Source: Xanthobacteraceae bacterium
Lineage (GTDB): Bacteria > Pseudomonadota > Alphaproteobacteria > Rhizobiales > Xanthobacteraceae
Assembly: GCA_030041005.1 (NCBI GenBank)
Contig: JASHOR010000185.1
Location: forward strand, 1-64,000
Length of the DNA: 64,000 nt
Direction of reading: 5' to 3'
The position numbers were made by a program, and so were the translations under genes. How positions within the stretch are numbered: the first letter of the stretch is position 1; every line of letters starts with the position of its first letter. The notes under the pieces were generated by a model. It had not been told where the DNA came from and did not search any database. It was given only the letters and a program-made list of their open reading frames with translations. Below are positions 25,574-34,928 of the stretch, in pieces.

Positions 25574-26977
25574 ATGTCGAAGCTAAGCAACGCGGCCAAA
25601 TGGAGCCCGGATTCCTGGCGCTCAAAGCCGAGAACGCAGATGCCGGATTACCCCGACTCCAAGGCGCTGGCCGAGGTCGAGGCACAGCTTGCGAGCTTTC
25701 CGCCTCTGGTTTTTGCCGGTGAGGCGCGCAACCTCAAGCGTACTCTGGCCCAGGTCGCGGCGGGCGAAGCTTTCCTGCTGCAGGGCGGCGACTGCGCCGA
25801 GAGCTTCGCCGAGCATGGCGCCAACAACATCCGCGATTTTTTCCGGCTGTTCTTGCAGATGGCGGTGGTGCTCACTTATGCGGCGGCTTCCCCGGTAGTG
25901 AAGGTCGGCCGCGTTGCCGGCCAGTTTGCCAAGCCGCGGACCTTGCCGGTCGAAAAACGCGGCGAAGTCGAGTTGCCGGCCTATCGCGGCGACATCATCA
26001 ACGGCACCGAGTTCGCCGCCGAGGCGCGTACACCCGATCCGCGCCGGCAGCTTGAAGCCTATCGGCAATCGGCGGCGACGCTCAATCTCTTGCGCGCGTT
26101 CGCCACCGGCGGCTATGCCAACCTGCAGAATGCGCATCAATGGATGCTCTCGTTCGTCAAGGACAGCCCGCAGTCGAAGCGTTATCAGGAACTCGCCGGA
26201 CATCTCACCGACGCGCTCAATTTCATGCGCGCCTGCGGCATTGATCCCGAATCCCATCCCGAAATGCGCACGACCGACTTCTTTACCAGTCATGAAGCGC
26301 TGCTGCTCGGCTACGAACAGGCGTTCACCCGCATCGATTCCACCACCGGCGACTGGTATTGCACGAGCGGCCACATGGTTTGGATCGGCGACCGCACGCG
26401 TCAGCCCGACCACGCCCATGTCGAATATTGCCGCGGTATCAAAAATCCGCTCGGCCTGAAGACCGGCCCGACGCAGAAGGTCGATGAGTTGCTAAGGCTC
26501 ATCGATATCCTCAATCCGGAGAATGAGCCCGGCAGATTGACCCTGATCTGTCGGGTCGGCGCCGACAAGGCTGCCGATCTGCTGCCGGCATTCGTACGTG
26601 CCGTCAAGCGCGAAGGCCGCAACGTCGTGTGGTCATGCGATCCGATGCATGGCAACACCATCACCTCGAAGACCGGCTACAAGACGCGGCCGTTCGACCA
26701 GATTCTCAAAGAGGTGCGGACGTTCTTTCAAGTTCATTCCGCCGAAGGCACGGTCGCCGGCGGCGTTCATCTGGAAATGACCGGGCAGAACGTCACCGAA
26801 TGCACCGGCGGCGCACGCGCCATCACCGAGGGCGACCTCACGGACCGCTACCACACGGTTTGCGACCCGCGGCTCAACGCCGAGCAGTCGCTCGATCTGG
26901 CGTTCCTTTTGGCCGATCTTCTCAAATCGGAACGGCAGAACAAGGAAAGGCCGCTGCCGGCGGTGGCAGGGCTGTAG
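25574..26977 (+). CDS. Class II 3-deoxy-7-phosphoheptulonate synthase
   Basis: First step of the shikimate pathway (phosphoenolpyruvate + erythrose-4-phosphate). It is the class II (plant/AroA-II) type. The ATG at 25574 gives [19 protein letters not shown], matching the family N-terminus; the open frame upstream is repeat DNA. Diagnostic blocks are [14 protein letters not shown], the region around [17 protein letters not shown], and the C-terminal [11 protein letters not shown] and [18 protein letters not shown]. The 467 residues fit. Confidence 0.95.
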   Translation: MSKLSNAAKWSPDSWRSKPRTQMPDYPDSKALAEVEAQLASFPPLVFAGEARNLKRTLAQVAAGEAFLLQGGDCAESFAEHGANNIRDFFRLFLQMAVVLTYAAASPVVKVGRVAGQFAKPRTLPVEKRGEVELPAYRGDIINGTEFAAEARTPDPRRQLEAYRQSAATLNLLRAFATGGYANLQNAHQWMLSFVKDSPQSKRYQELAGHLTDALNFMRACGIDPESHPEMRTTDFFTSHEALLLGYEQAFTRIDSTTGDWYCTSGHMVWIGDRTRQPDHAHVEYCRGIKNPLGLKTGPTQKVDELLRLIDILNPENEPGRLTLICRVGADKAADLLPAFVRAVKREGRNVVWSCDPMHGNTITSKTGYKTRPFDQILKEVRTFFQVHSAEGTVAGGVHLEMTGQNVTECTGGARAITEGDLTDRYHTVCDPRLNAEQSLDLAFLLADLLKSERQNKERPLPAVAGL

Positions 26978-26989
26978 CGTACGAGAAGA

Positions 26990-27056
26990 GGAAAGACGGC
27001 AGCAGACGAAGAAGCTCTCACACTGTCTTTGGCGTTCGTCCTCCGCCATCTGTGCT
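26990..27056. repeat. Degenerate GACGGCAGCAGACGAAG palindrome, family C
   Basis: AGACGGCAGCAGACGAA (about 26995-27011) faces TTCGTCCTCCGCCATCTGT (about 27036-27054) as an imperfect inverted repeat. The vocabulary matches the elements inside the ribosomal operon at 2148-2236 and 8056-8140. It lies between DAHP synthase and nadE. Confidence 0.5.
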
Positions 27057-27067
27057 AGACCATCGCC

Positions 27068-28828
27068 ATGAACGATCGTCACCCCGAGCGTCTCGCTATT
27101 GCCATCGCGCAGCTCAATCCGATCGTCGGCGATATCTCCGGCAATCTGCAACGTGCGCGAACGGCACGCTTGGCCGCGGCCCGCGACGGTGCCGACATTG
27201 TTGCCTTTTCCGAATTGTTCATCGCCGGCTATCCGCCGGAAGATCTGGTGCTCAAGCCGGCCTTCCAGGCGGCCTGCCGCGCCGCGGTCGAGACGCTGGC
27301 ACGCGAGACCGGCGATGGCGGGCCCGCTGTGCTCATGGGCACGCCTTGGCTGGAGAACGAGAAGCTCTACAACGCCTACGCGCTGCTTGCGGCCGGCCGG
27401 ATCGCGGCCGTGCAGTTCAAGGTCAACCTGCCGAACTATGGCGTATTCGATGAAAAGCGAGTGTTCGCGACCGGTCCGCTGCCGGGTCCGGTAAGCTTCC
27501 GCGACGTGCGTCTCGGTCTGCCGATCTGCGAGGATAGCTGGACCGAGTGGGGCGACTACGAGAACGTGGTCGAATGTTTGGTTGAAACGGGCGCCGAAAT
27601 CCTGCTGGTGCCGAATGGATCGCCCTATTCGCGGGAAAAATCCGACATGCGCCTCAACGTCGCTGTCGCACGCGTGACCGAGGCCGGGCTGCCGCTCATC
27701 TATGTCAACCAGTTCGGCGGCCAGGACGAGCTGGTGTTTGATGGTGCGTCGTTCGCACTCAACGCTGATCGATCGATTGCATTTCAGCTCCCGGCTTTCG
27801 CTGAGACGGTGGCTACAACGCACTGGTCGCGAACCGCCGCCGGCTGGCGCTGCACTTCGGGTCCGATAGCAGCGAATGTTTCGGCAGACAGCGCAGATTA
27901 CACTGCATGCATGATCGGATTGCGCGACTATGTCGAGAAAAACGGCTTCAAGGGGGTTGTACTCGGCCTCTCCGGCGGCATCGATTCGGCGTTGTGCGCG
28001 GCGTTGGCGACCGACGCGCTGGGGGCAGCGAGAGTACGGTGCGTGATGCTGCCGTTCCGCTACACCGCCCAGCAATCGCTCGCCGACGCTGCAGCGATCG
28101 CGCGCACGCTGCAGGTGCGCTACGATGTCGTGCCCATCGAAAGCGCCGTGAACGGCTTGGAGCAGGCGCTGATCCCGTTGTTTGCAGGCTACCCGCGCGA
28201 CGTCAGCGAAGAGAACCTGCAGGCCCGCGCCCGCGGCACGCTGCTCATGGCGATCTCCAACAAATTCGGCCTCATGGTGGTGACGACCGGCAACAAATCG
28301 GAAATGTCGGCGGGCTACGCGACGCTCTACGGCGACATGAACGGCGGCTTCAATCCGATCAAGGACCTTTACAAGACCGAAGTCTATCGCTTGGCGCGGC
28401 TGCGCAACCGCTGGAAGCCGGAAGGGGCGCTCGGCCCATCCGGTCCGGTGATCGTCGACAATGTGCTTACACGGGCGCCCAGCGCCGAACTGCGGGAGAA
28501 TCAAACCGACCAGGACACCCTGCCACCCTATGACGTGCTCGACGCCATTCTGGAGCGGCTGGTCGAGGGCGAAGAGCCTACCGCGAGCATCATCGCTGCG
28601 GGGTTCAACCGCGACACCGTGATGAAAGTCGAACGCATGCTCTATCTTGCCGAATACAAGCGCCGGCAAGCGGCGCCGGGCGTGAAGGTGACATTGAAGA
28701 ATTTCGGTCGCGACCGTCGCTATCCGATCGTCAACCGGTTTCGCGATCCCGGCACGCCGCCGCCCGCGCCCGACCGCACGTTGGTCTCGGGCTCTGCCAC
28801 GGCAAAAGCGGGCGCTGTCGACTTTTAA
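27068..28828 (+). CDS. nadE: Glutamine-dependent NAD+ synthetase
   Basis: Two-domain enzyme converting deamido-NAD to NAD+. The N-terminal nitrilase-type glutaminase has Glu in FSELFIAGYPPEDL, Lys in FKVNLPNYGVFDEKR and Cys in GLPICEDSW. The C-terminal ATP-pyrophosphatase domain has LGLSGGIDSALCAAL and later STGNKSEMSAGYATLYGD-like residues (TTGNKSEMSAGYATLYGDMN). The 586 residues are typical. The stop is ten bases from the convergent DUF2865 gene. Confidence 0.95.
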   Translation: MNDRHPERLAIAIAQLNPIVGDISGNLQRARTARLAAARDGADIVAFSELFIAGYPPEDLVLKPAFQAACRAAVETLARETGDGGPAVLMGTPWLENEKLYNAYALLAAGRIAAVQFKVNLPNYGVFDEKRVFATGPLPGPVSFRDVRLGLPICEDSWTEWGDYENVVECLVETGAEILLVPNGSPYSREKSDMRLNVAVARVTEAGLPLIYVNQFGGQDELVFDGASFALNADRSIAFQLPAFAETVATTHWSRTAAGWRCTSGPIAANVSADSADYTACMIGLRDYVEKNGFKGVVLGLSGGIDSALCAALATDALGAARVRCVMLPFRYTAQQSLADAAAIARTLQVRYDVVPIESAVNGLEQALIPLFAGYPRDVSEENLQARARGTLLMAISNKFGLMVVTTGNKSEMSAGYATLYGDMNGGFNPIKDLYKTEVYRLARLRNRWKPEGALGPSGPVIVDNVLTRAPSAELRENQTDQDTLPPYDVLDAILERLVEGEEPTASIIAAGFNRDTVMKVERMLYLAEYKRRQAAPGVKVTLKNFGRDRRYPIVNRFRDPGTPPPAPDRTLVSGSATAKAGAVDF

Positions 28829-28837
28829 GGTGAGCTG

Positions 28838-30115
28838 CTACTGCTGCTGCTGCGACAGGAAGGGAGGGCCGACTACGCGCACCTTGCGATTTTTCGGATC
28901 GGTTACCACGGTGTCCGAGGTCGGTGCGGCAGGTGCGGTGGTCGCAGGGGTGGACTTATTTTGCGCGGTTTGCGGCACCTGCGTCAGCGCCTTCTCGTTC
29001 TTGTTTGTCACGATGATATCGCCGCTTTCCAGCGTGCTCGAATTGTCGGCGCCGCTAAGGGTCTGTGCCCAGCTTTCGCCGGGACGACGGCACGAACAGT
29101 CGGGCACGACCTCCTTGCGGTAGCGAAACGCATTGGGCGACGTGCTGTAGGGCGCGCCGTCAATCGAGACGGCCTGCTCGATGTCCTCGCCCGGATTGTG
29201 ATAGGTGTAAAGCGAGACCTGGGCGCCAGGGCAGAGCCTTTGGCAGGCTTGTGCGTCGTCCGCGAACCGGCTGGGTACGGTCGAGTAGGAAATGGGAAAA
29301 TAATAGCCGTCGCACGAACGCACGCACACGGTGCGGTAGGTGCCGGCCGGCGCGCCGTTGCCGCCCGGATTAACTATTGTGCCGCCGCCCAGGAGCGCCG
29401 CAAAAAATCCTTGCGGGCCCGCCGCGCGGGCAGCCTGGGTGTACTGCGCGCCGCAATTATTCTGCGCCAACTGGCCGATCAAGGCTGTACGTTGGCCCTG
29501 CCGGTCGTTGTCGCCGCTCTTGAGTTGTTCGAGGTCGCTCATCATCCGGTCGAGGTCGCCGCGCATTTGGTCGATCCGCGCATTGAGCGGTCCGCATTGC
29601 TGAGAAAATCCGGAGAACAGCGAAAAGAATCCCTGGCCACAGCCGGCCTTGCGCGCTTGCGCCAGCGTGCGGTCGAGATCGGCTTGTTGCCTCGCGATGG
29701 CATCCTCGGCGCGCTTGATCTGGTCGGCCAGCGGCGACTGCGCGGCACCGGCATCGAGCGCGGCAAGCTGCGTCTCCAGGCGAACGCAGACGGGCGTTGC
29801 GGGGACCGGTCGGCTCGGCGTGCTTTGGGCCGCCGGATAGCTTTGCGCCGGGTACCCCCTGGAGGGATAATTTGGAGCCGGACTGCTTTGAGCGGGATAG
29901 CTCTGGGCGGGATAGCTCTGAGCAGGATAGCTTTGGGTCGGATAATTGGATGTCGGGTAAGATTGCTGCGGGTTATTTGGATAGCTCGGATACCCGGATG
30001 GGCCCTGATTGGGATAGGCCGGATAGCCTTGCCCGGACGCGGACACCGTGAGGGCGAGCCCGGCCAACGCCATGAAGAGAGCGCCTTGGCCGAAGCTGCG
30101 CGGAATTTTGCTCAT
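28838..30115 (-). CDS. DUF2865-family secreted protein with Tyr/Pro repeat
   Basis: The 425 residues begin with a signal peptide (FMALAGLALTVSASG). A Ser/Tyr/Pro/Gln-rich repeat of pentapeptides such as SYPAQ follows (about 50-90), encoded by a 15-base tandem array. Then come a coiled-coil-like Gln/Asp-rich segment (about 110-205) and the DUF2865 core with cysteine pairs (TVCVRSCDGYYFPISYSTVP, ACQRLCPGAQVSLY, VPDCSCRRPG). The last residues are QQQQ. The family is common in Rhizobiales, probably periplasmic, function unknown. The repeat array may vary in length between strains. Confidence 0.85.
   Translation of the reverse strand: MSKIPRSFGQGALFMALAGLALTVSASGQGYPAYPNQGPSGYPSYPNNPQQSYPTSNYPTQSYPAQSYPAQSYPAQSSPAPNYPSRGYPAQSYPAAQSTPSRPVPATPVCVRLETQLAALDAGAAQSPLADQIKRAEDAIARQQADLDRTLAQARKAGCGQGFFSLFSGFSQQCGPLNARIDQMRGDLDRMMSDLEQLKSGDNDRQGQRTALIGQLAQNNCGAQYTQAARAAGPQGFFAALLGGGTIVNPGGNGAPAGTYRTVCVRSCDGYYFPISYSTVPSRFADDAQACQRLCPGAQVSLYTYHNPGEDIEQAVSIDGAPYSTSPNAFRYRKEVVPDCSCRRPGESWAQTLSGADNSSTLESGDIIVTNKNEKALTQVPQTAQNKSTPATTAPAAPTSDTVVTDPKNRKVRVVGPPFLSQQQQ
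29865..29954. repeat. 15-base tandem repeat (about six units) inside the DUF2865 gene
   Basis: Units of the form GGATAGCTCTGGGCG run head to tail from 29865 (units at 29865, 29880, 29895, 29910, 29925, 29940). The three central units differ by only a few bases and the outer ones are degenerate. On the coding strand each unit encodes a Tyr-Pro-containing pentapeptide, so unit gain or loss keeps the reading frame. Confidence 0.85.
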
Positions 30116-30233
30116 CTCAGTCCCGACACCCGAAAATCGTTCGGATTCTCGCGATCAAGCCGCTCAATGGTGACGAAAGCATGACCACTGTGGAGCGCCA
30201 ATCCGTCCTCCGTCGTCGGCTCTCGGTCCGCTG

Positions 30234-30869
30234 CTATTCCGCGTCCGGCTGCCGTTCCGGGCGCGCGCGATCGAAAGCCGGCAAGGCGAGGCATGCCGCC
30301 TCGACGCCCGTGATTTTTGGGAACGCGTCGAGCGGAACCTTGAGCCGCCGCGCATTGTAGACTTGCGGCACGAGGCAAATGTCGGCGAGTGAAACGTCCT
30401 TGCCGCAGGTGTAAGGAGCGGGCTCGATCAGCGCCTCCAGAGCGGTGAAGCCCTCAACAACCCAATGGTGGTACCAGTCATCGATGGCGCGCTGCTCCTG
30501 GCCCATTTGGTTTTTCAGATAGCGCAGCGGCCCGACGTTGTTGAGGGGATGTATGTCGCACGCAATGATCTGCGCCAACGCGCGGACTTTGGCGCGCGCG
30601 ATCGGATCTCTTGGTAGGAGTGGGGGATGGGGGTGGGTCTCCTCGAGATATTCGATGATCGCCAGCGATTGGATCAACACCTCGCCGTTCTCCGTAACGA
30701 GAGCCGGCACCCGCATCTGCGGATTGATCGCGCGGAATTCCGGCCGCCTGTTGTGGCCGCCGTCTTTCACCAGATGGACGGACACGGTGTCGTAGGATAA
30801 CCCTTTGACGGCGAGCGCGATGCGCGCTCGGTAGGCTGCCGACGAGCGGAAATAGGAATAGAGCTTCAC
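30234..30869 (-). CDS. maiA: Maleylacetoacetate isomerase (zeta-class GST)
   Basis: Glutathione-dependent isomerase of tyrosine/homogentisate catabolism. The start is a GTG at 30869 with an excellent GGAGGAGACAG upstream, giving MKLYSYFRSSAAYRARIAL; this Ser-Ser-x3-Arg pattern is the zeta-class active site. Further blocks are NPQMRVPALV, QSLAIIEYLEE and DIHPLNN, the last diagnostic for MaiA. The 211 residues fit. No other homogentisate-pathway gene is adjacent. Confidence 0.93.
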   Translation of the reverse strand: MKLYSYFRSSAAYRARIALAVKGLSYDTVSVHLVKDGGHNRRPEFRAINPQMRVPALVTENGEVLIQSLAIIEYLEETHPHPPLLPRDPIARAKVRALAQIIACDIHPLNNVGPLRYLKNQMGQEQRAIDDWYHHWVVEGFTALEALIEPAPYTCGKDVSLADICLVPQVYNARRLKVPLDAFPKITGVEAACLALPAFDRARPERQPDAE

Positions 30870-31120
30870 CTGTCTCCTCCGTAGCGGACGAAAGATCGAC
30901 CGATCACGCGCAGCCCCTGCATCAGACTGTTGGCGCGCCCCGGCGACGGACAAGCATGGCCGAACCCGCCGTCCCACGCAACGGCCGCCAGGTTCCCTTC
31001 ATCTTGGGCGATATCCCATTGCCGGGGAAAAGTGGAATTCCGCTTTGCGGTATTCGTACCGGTGCTAGGCTGGAGACAACGCCGGACGCGGAATTATCGG
31101 TGTCAAAAGGGGAGGACCAC

Positions 31121-31579
31121 ATGTCACTGCAAACGAACAGATCGTCGCATCCGTTACTATCCTGCACTGATGGCTTTGCGTCGGAAATGACCGACCCGCT
31201 CCTTCTTATCGGACGTCTGCTCATCGCCGCATTATTTCTCCTGACCGCCGGGTTCGGATCGCCGACCGTCGGCTATCTGACGTTCCTCCACTACGTTGCT
31301 CCCAGCGTCATGAGCCCGCTTGCCATTGCGGCGGAGCTTGTCGTCGTTATTTCGCTCGTGCTGGGACTGGGGACCCGGTACGGTGCATTGCTCGGCCTGC
31401 TATTCGTGATCATTGCGTCGGTCACGGCGCACCGTTACTGGGGCTATCCGGCTGCGCAGCAAGGCGTGCAATACATTTTTCTTACGAAAAATCTCGCCGT
31501 TGCCGGCGGCTTGATCCTGCTGTTCGTGACGGGCGGCGGGCGTATCAGCGTCGATCGCATGCTGTCGGGCAAACGATAA
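31121..31579 (+). CDS. DoxX-family membrane protein
   Basis: The 152-residue protein has four predicted membrane segments (LLLIGRLLIAALFLLTAGFG, LAIAAELVVVISLVLGLG, LLGLLFVIIASVTAH and LAVAGGLILLFVTGG) and the DoxX pattern KNLAVAGGLILL near the C-terminus. The start at 31121 is supported by GGGGAGGA; the frame is open 55 codons further but without a match. DoxX proteins are inner-membrane and linked to quinone or redox stress in some species; the exact function is unknown. Confidence 0.88.
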   Translation: MSLQTNRSSHPLLSCTDGFASEMTDPLLLIGRLLIAALFLLTAGFGSPTVGYLTFLHYVAPSVMSPLAIAAELVVVISLVLGLGTRYGALLGLLFVIIASVTAHRYWGYPAAQQGVQYIFLTKNLAVAGGLILLFVTGGGRISVDRMLSGKR

Positions 31580-31666
31580 ACGACTTCGCGGCCGAGCGAG
31601 CGGCAGTCGGCGCATAGCCGAAAGACCGCCGCCTGTTGTTTGCTGTTGCGGCGTCCGGCGCTCAAT

Positions 31667-31975
31667 TCAGCGCGAGCACTCGATGGCGACGAAGTGCTCG
31701 CAGCCGCCGCCCTTGCACGGGCCGCTGTCGTTCGTTGGGATCGCGCCGGTGATGTCGTTGCGGTCGACCTTGCGGAAAGACTCCGCCTGCGCGAACTCGT
31801 GCGAGCGGCAGTAGGAATTGGCCACGGCCTTGCCGCACGCGGCGCCGGTCGAGAGACAATCGTCGACCCCATAACCGTCGGCGTGGTTGGCAACGATGAA
31901 AAGGCGTTTTTCAGCGTGGGCGGACGTGCCCAGCATCGCTGCGGCGACAGCCAGCGCCGCGATCGCGGAACGCAT
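31667..31975 (-). CDS. Small secreted cysteine-containing protein
   Basis: The 102-residue product begins MRSAIAALAVAAAMLGTSAHA, a clear signal peptide with a GAGGGG ribosome site upstream. The mature 80 residues start EKRLFIVANHADGYGVDDCL and hold six cysteines (C-L-S-T-G-A-A-C ... SYCRSHEF ... GPCKGGGC ... IEC), likely paired in the periplasm. I do not recognise a named domain; it looks like a conserved Rhizobiales hypothetical protein. Converges on the DoxX gene with an 87-base gap. Confidence 0.8.
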   Translation of the reverse strand: MRSAIAALAVAAAMLGTSAHAEKRLFIVANHADGYGVDDCLSTGAACGKAVANSYCRSHEFAQAESFRKVDRNDITGAIPTNDSGPCKGGGCEHFVAIECSR

Positions 31976-32379
31976 GAAACCCCCTCGGCGGCAATTGCCC
32001 GCGAAATTAACCTGCAATGGCGTTAAGGATGCGACGGCGAAGTGAAGGTTTCGTTAACCGCACCATTAACTTAGGCGATTCGCATATGGCCATGGTCCGG
32101 CGCCGGTGGGGCAAGCGCGTGAGGCCGAAATCGCCTGTTTTCACGGGGCGCCGCGATGTTTGACCGAACCGCCCGGCGTGGCTTTCGCAACCGCCGCCTT
32201 GACGCGACTGCAGTCCTCGACCACATTGCGCGTCATGCACGGCCTTAACCACACCTGCGGCATTTGCCGGGAGATTATTCGCTAGCGTTCCCGCTGGCTG
32301 CGGCCGTCTTTTCTCCGATCGAGACCAGAGAGACGCCCGGCCAGCGAGGCCGAATGGCGCACGTTTGCGGTCCGATCCG
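31976..32379. other. 404-base intergenic region before cysS
   Basis: Lies between the leftward small secreted gene and rightward cysS. No credible gene is seen. Around 32050-32075 there are closely spaced TTAA words (GTTAACC ... CATTAACTTA) that recall CtrA-like boxes, but the spacing is eight rather than the seven bases of the CtrA consensus. The cysS-proximal half is GC-rich without a clear promoter. Confidence 0.5.
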
Positions 32380-33804
32380 ATGGAATTGAAGCTCTACGAT
32401 ACGCTCACGCGCGAGAAGCGGGCTTTCAAGCCGCTCGATCCCGGCAACGTACGCATGTATGTGTGCGGGCCGACGGTCTATGACTTCGCCCATATCGGCA
32501 ACGCGCGGCCGGTGATCGTGTTCGACGTGCTGTTTCGGCTCCTTCGCCATCTCTACGGCGCCGACCACGTCACCTACGTGCGCAACATCACCGACGTCGA
32601 CGACAAGATCAACGCGCGCGCCGCCGAGGAATACCCGAACTCGCCGCTCAACGAGGCGATCCGCAAGGTCACGGAAAAAACCGACAAGCGGTTTCACGAA
32701 GATGTGGCCGCGCTCGGCTGCTTGCCGCCGACGCACGAGCCGCGCGCGACCGAACACATCGCCGAGATGAAGACGCTGATCGAGCGGCTCATCGCCAACG
32801 GCAACGCCTATGTGGCCGAGGACAACGTTTTGTTCAGCGTTCGCTCGATGCCGGATTACGGCAAGCTGGCGAAGCGCTCGCTCGACGAGATGATCGCCGG
32901 CGCGCGGGTGGAGGTTGCGCCATATAAGCGCGACCCGATGGATTTCATCCTGTGGAAGCCGTCGAAGTCCGGCGAGCCGGCCTGGCCCTCGCCCGCCGGG
33001 ATCAAGACGCCGGGACGGCCTGGTTGGCACATCGAGTGCTCGGCGATGTCATGGAAATATCTCGGCGAGATGTTCGACATCCACGGCGGCGGCATCGATC
33101 TCGTGTTCCCGCATCACGAGGACGAAATCGCGCAAAGCCGCTGCGCCTTCCATACGCCGGTGATGGCGAATTACTGGATGCACAACGGCTTCCTTCAGGT
33201 CGAAGGCGCTAAGATGTCGAAGTCCGAAGGAAACTTCGTGACGATTCATGAGCTGCTGAAGGATTGGCCTGGCGAGGTGATACGACTTGCAATGTTACGC
33301 ACACACTATCGGCAGCCGATCGATTGGACCATAAGAGGTTTGGAAGAGAGTGCGAAAGCGCTCGATGCTTGGTACGCGTTTATCGGCGAGGTGACTCCGG
33401 CGGAGCAGCCGGACCAAACATTTTTGGAGTCACTTTGTGACGATCTGAATTCCCCGCAAGCAATCGCGCGGTTGCATCAGATGGCTCATCCTCCGGTAGC
33501 CGGGTTGGCGATGGCGGGTGCGACAATGTCCGGGGATCGCACTGGCGTCGAGGCTCAGCGTTATTTGAAGTCATCGGCGATGACGGTTGGGTTGCTTTGG
33601 AAAACAGCGTCGCAGCATCAAGCAGCTTCTATCGCGGCAGCGTCGATTGATACAGTGGCCGTTGAATCGTTGATTGCCGCACGCAACGCGGCGCGTAAAG
33701 AAAAGAATTTTTCGGCCGCAGATCGTATTCGAGGCGATTTGGAGAAAATGGGCGTCGTGCTGAAAGACACCAAAGACGGCACCACCTGGGAGATCGCCCG
33801 ATGA
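32380..33804 (+). CDS. cysS: Cysteinyl-tRNA synthetase
   Basis: Class I synthetase charging tRNA-Cys. The start at 32380 gives [16 protein letters not shown]. The zinc/HIGH region reads [19 protein letters not shown] (Cys near residue 27), then the second zinc-ligand block [33 protein letters not shown] and the KMSKSEGNF motif, ending in the anticodon domain. The 474 residues are normal. Codon use shifts at about 33270: the 3' third is visibly poorer in GC and uses many TTG, GAT and AAA codons. It overlaps by four bases (ATGA) an ATG in the frame of the next gene. Confidence 0.96.
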   Translation: MELKLYDTLTREKRAFKPLDPGNVRMYVCGPTVYDFAHIGNARPVIVFDVLFRLLRHLYGADHVTYVRNITDVDDKINARAAEEYPNSPLNEAIRKVTEKTDKRFHEDVAALGCLPPTHEPRATEHIAEMKTLIERLIANGNAYVAEDNVLFSVRSMPDYGKLAKRSLDEMIAGARVEVAPYKRDPMDFILWKPSKSGEPAWPSPAGIKTPGRPGWHIECSAMSWKYLGEMFDIHGGGIDLVFPHHEDEIAQSRCAFHTPVMANYWMHNGFLQVEGAKMSKSEGNFVTIHELLKDWPGEVIRLAMLRTHYRQPIDWTIRGLEESAKALDAWYAFIGEVTPAEQPDQTFLESLCDDLNSPQAIARLHQMAHPPVAGLAMAGATMSGDRTGVEAQRYLKSSAMTVGLLWKTASQHQAASIAAASIDTVAVESLIAARNAARKEKNFSAADRIRGDLEKMGVVLKDTKDGTTWEIAR

Positions 33805-33826
33805 GCGTGTCGAGCGCTCCGAAAAA

Positions 33827-33989
33827 CCCCTCTCCCCTTGTGGGAGAGGGTGGTCCTGAGCGGAGCGAAGGACCGGGTGAGGGGTGGGGCGGTGCCGCGC
33901 GCCGCGGTGGCGCAGCCCTCGCTGACCCCTCACCCGCCTCGCTCGCGCTGCACGTTCGCTCGGCACCCTCTCCCGCAAGGGGAGAGGGG
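33827..33989. repeat. 163-base palindromic element, family B
   Basis: Terminal inverted repeats of 26 bases, 33827-33852 and 33964-33989, match at 25 of 26 positions (CCCCTCTCCCCTTG ... GGGAGAGGGTG type). Inner arms are also partly complementary (GGGTGAGGGGT against GACCCCTCACCC). The right end AAGGGGAGAGGGG touches a GTG that is the likely start of the DUF559 gene. Related copies are at 11701-11885, 36533-36664 and 62466-62511. Confidence 0.88.
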
Positions 33990-34364
33990 GTGCGCGAGCG
34001 TGTCGCCCGGAAATCACCCGTCGCGTCTGGCGGACGGGGACGCGCCAAGGCGCTGCGGTCGCGCATGACCGACGCCGAACGTAAGCTTTGGTATGCGTTG
34101 CGCGACGGGAGATTTGCCGACTTCAAGTTTCGCCGGCAGGTTCCTCTAGGCCCCTTCATCGCGGATTTCGTCTGCTTTGAAGCACGGCTCGTGATCGAAC
34201 TTGATGGCGGTCAGCACGCCGGCTCCATGGACGACAAACGACGGGACCGTTGGCTCGTCGCAAACGGCTTTCAGATTTTGCGCTTCTGGAACAATGAGGT
34301 CTTATCAAATCTCGAAGGCGTCATGACGCTCCTTGCGAAAGCATTGAAGGTACAATGCTCATGA
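33990..34364 (+). CDS. DUF559 (endonuclease-like) protein
   Basis: The 124-residue DUF559 domain has the very-short-patch-repair/restriction-endonuclease-like fold. The core is MTDAERKLWYALRDGRFADF, then FRRQVPLGPFIADFVCFEARLVIELDGGQH, where Asp and the ELDGGQH motif match the putative active site. With the GTG at 33990 the length equals the family's. The frame also stays open through the whole palindromic element back to an ATG at 33801 inside the cysS end (187 residues); those extra 63 residues are translated repeat. It overlaps the next gene by ten bases. Function unproven. Confidence 0.85.
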   Translation: MRERVARKSPVASGGRGRAKALRSRMTDAERKLWYALRDGRFADFKFRRQVPLGPFIADFVCFEARLVIELDGGQHAGSMDDKRRDRWLVANGFQILRFWNNEVLSNLEGVMTLLAKALKVQCS

Positions 34365-34870
34365 CCCCTCGCACCCAACCCAAGCTTGCGATGCGGCCGA
34401 TGCTGCGTGCGGATTTGCCCGATCTGGCGGAGATTTTTCGCGCCGCCATCGAGGATTTGACCGCCGATGATTACAGCGAGGCGCAGCGGGAAGCGTGGGC
34501 GTCGGCCGCCGACGATGAGGAGGGGTTTGGTCAAAGACTCGCCGGGGAACTGACGCTGGTTGCCACTTACGGCGGCGCCGCGGTCGGCTTTGCCGCGCTC
34601 GCCGACAATACAAAGATCGACATGCTTTATGTGCATCCGGCGATCGCCGGGCAGGGCGCTGGCGCCATGCTCTGCGACGCGCTGGAAAAGCTAGCCGGCG
34701 GCCGCGGCACCAAGGAGCTTACGGTCGAGGCGAGCGACACCGCGCGCGGCTTCTTTGAAAAGCGCGGCTTTGTCGCGCGCACCCGCAACACGATTACGCT
34801 CGCGGGCGAATGGCTCGCCAACACCACCATGGCCAAGACGCTGGTGCCGCAGACGGGAAGCCTGCAATGA
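34355..34870 (+). CDS. GNAT-family N-acetyltransferase
   Basis: The 171-residue acetyl-CoA-dependent transferase has motif A with MLYVHPAIAGQGAGAMLCDALE (the Q-x-x-G-x-G/A loop) and the C-terminal ASDTARGFFEKRGF motif. Substrate unknown. It begins ten bases inside the end of the DUF559 gene and precedes cimA by 58 bases, so co-transcription is likely. Confidence 0.9.
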   Translation: MLMTPRTQPKLAMRPMLRADLPDLAEIFRAAIEDLTADDYSEAQREAWASAADDEEGFGQRLAGELTLVATYGGAAVGFAALADNTKIDMLYVHPAIAGQGAGAMLCDALEKLAGGRGTKELTVEASDTARGFFEKRGFVARTRNTITLAGEWLANTTMAKTLVPQTGSLQ

Positions 34871-34928
34871 AACGCGAGAGCGCCGCGTGCTGCTCCTCCA
34901 CGCGAGGAGGTAACGGGGGGAGCGCGCG

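Noticed and set aside
26633-28669. Very long minus-strand open frame opposite the DAHP synthase end and nadE
   Set aside because: It runs antisense through two well-conserved genes and has no recognisable domain.
28838-28860. CAG/CTG run as a triplet-expansion repeat
   Set aside because: It encodes just four glutamines at the C-terminus of the DUF2865 protein and is too short to be notable.
32050-32075. Possible CtrA box (TTAACC ... TTAAC)
   Set aside because: The half-sites are separated by eight bases, not the seven of the CtrA consensus, and the neighbours are not typical CtrA targets.
33801-34364. Treating 33801 as the DUF559 start
   Set aside because: The first 63 residues would be translated palindromic repeat; GTG 33990 gives the normal family length and a ribosome site. 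Kept only as an alternative.
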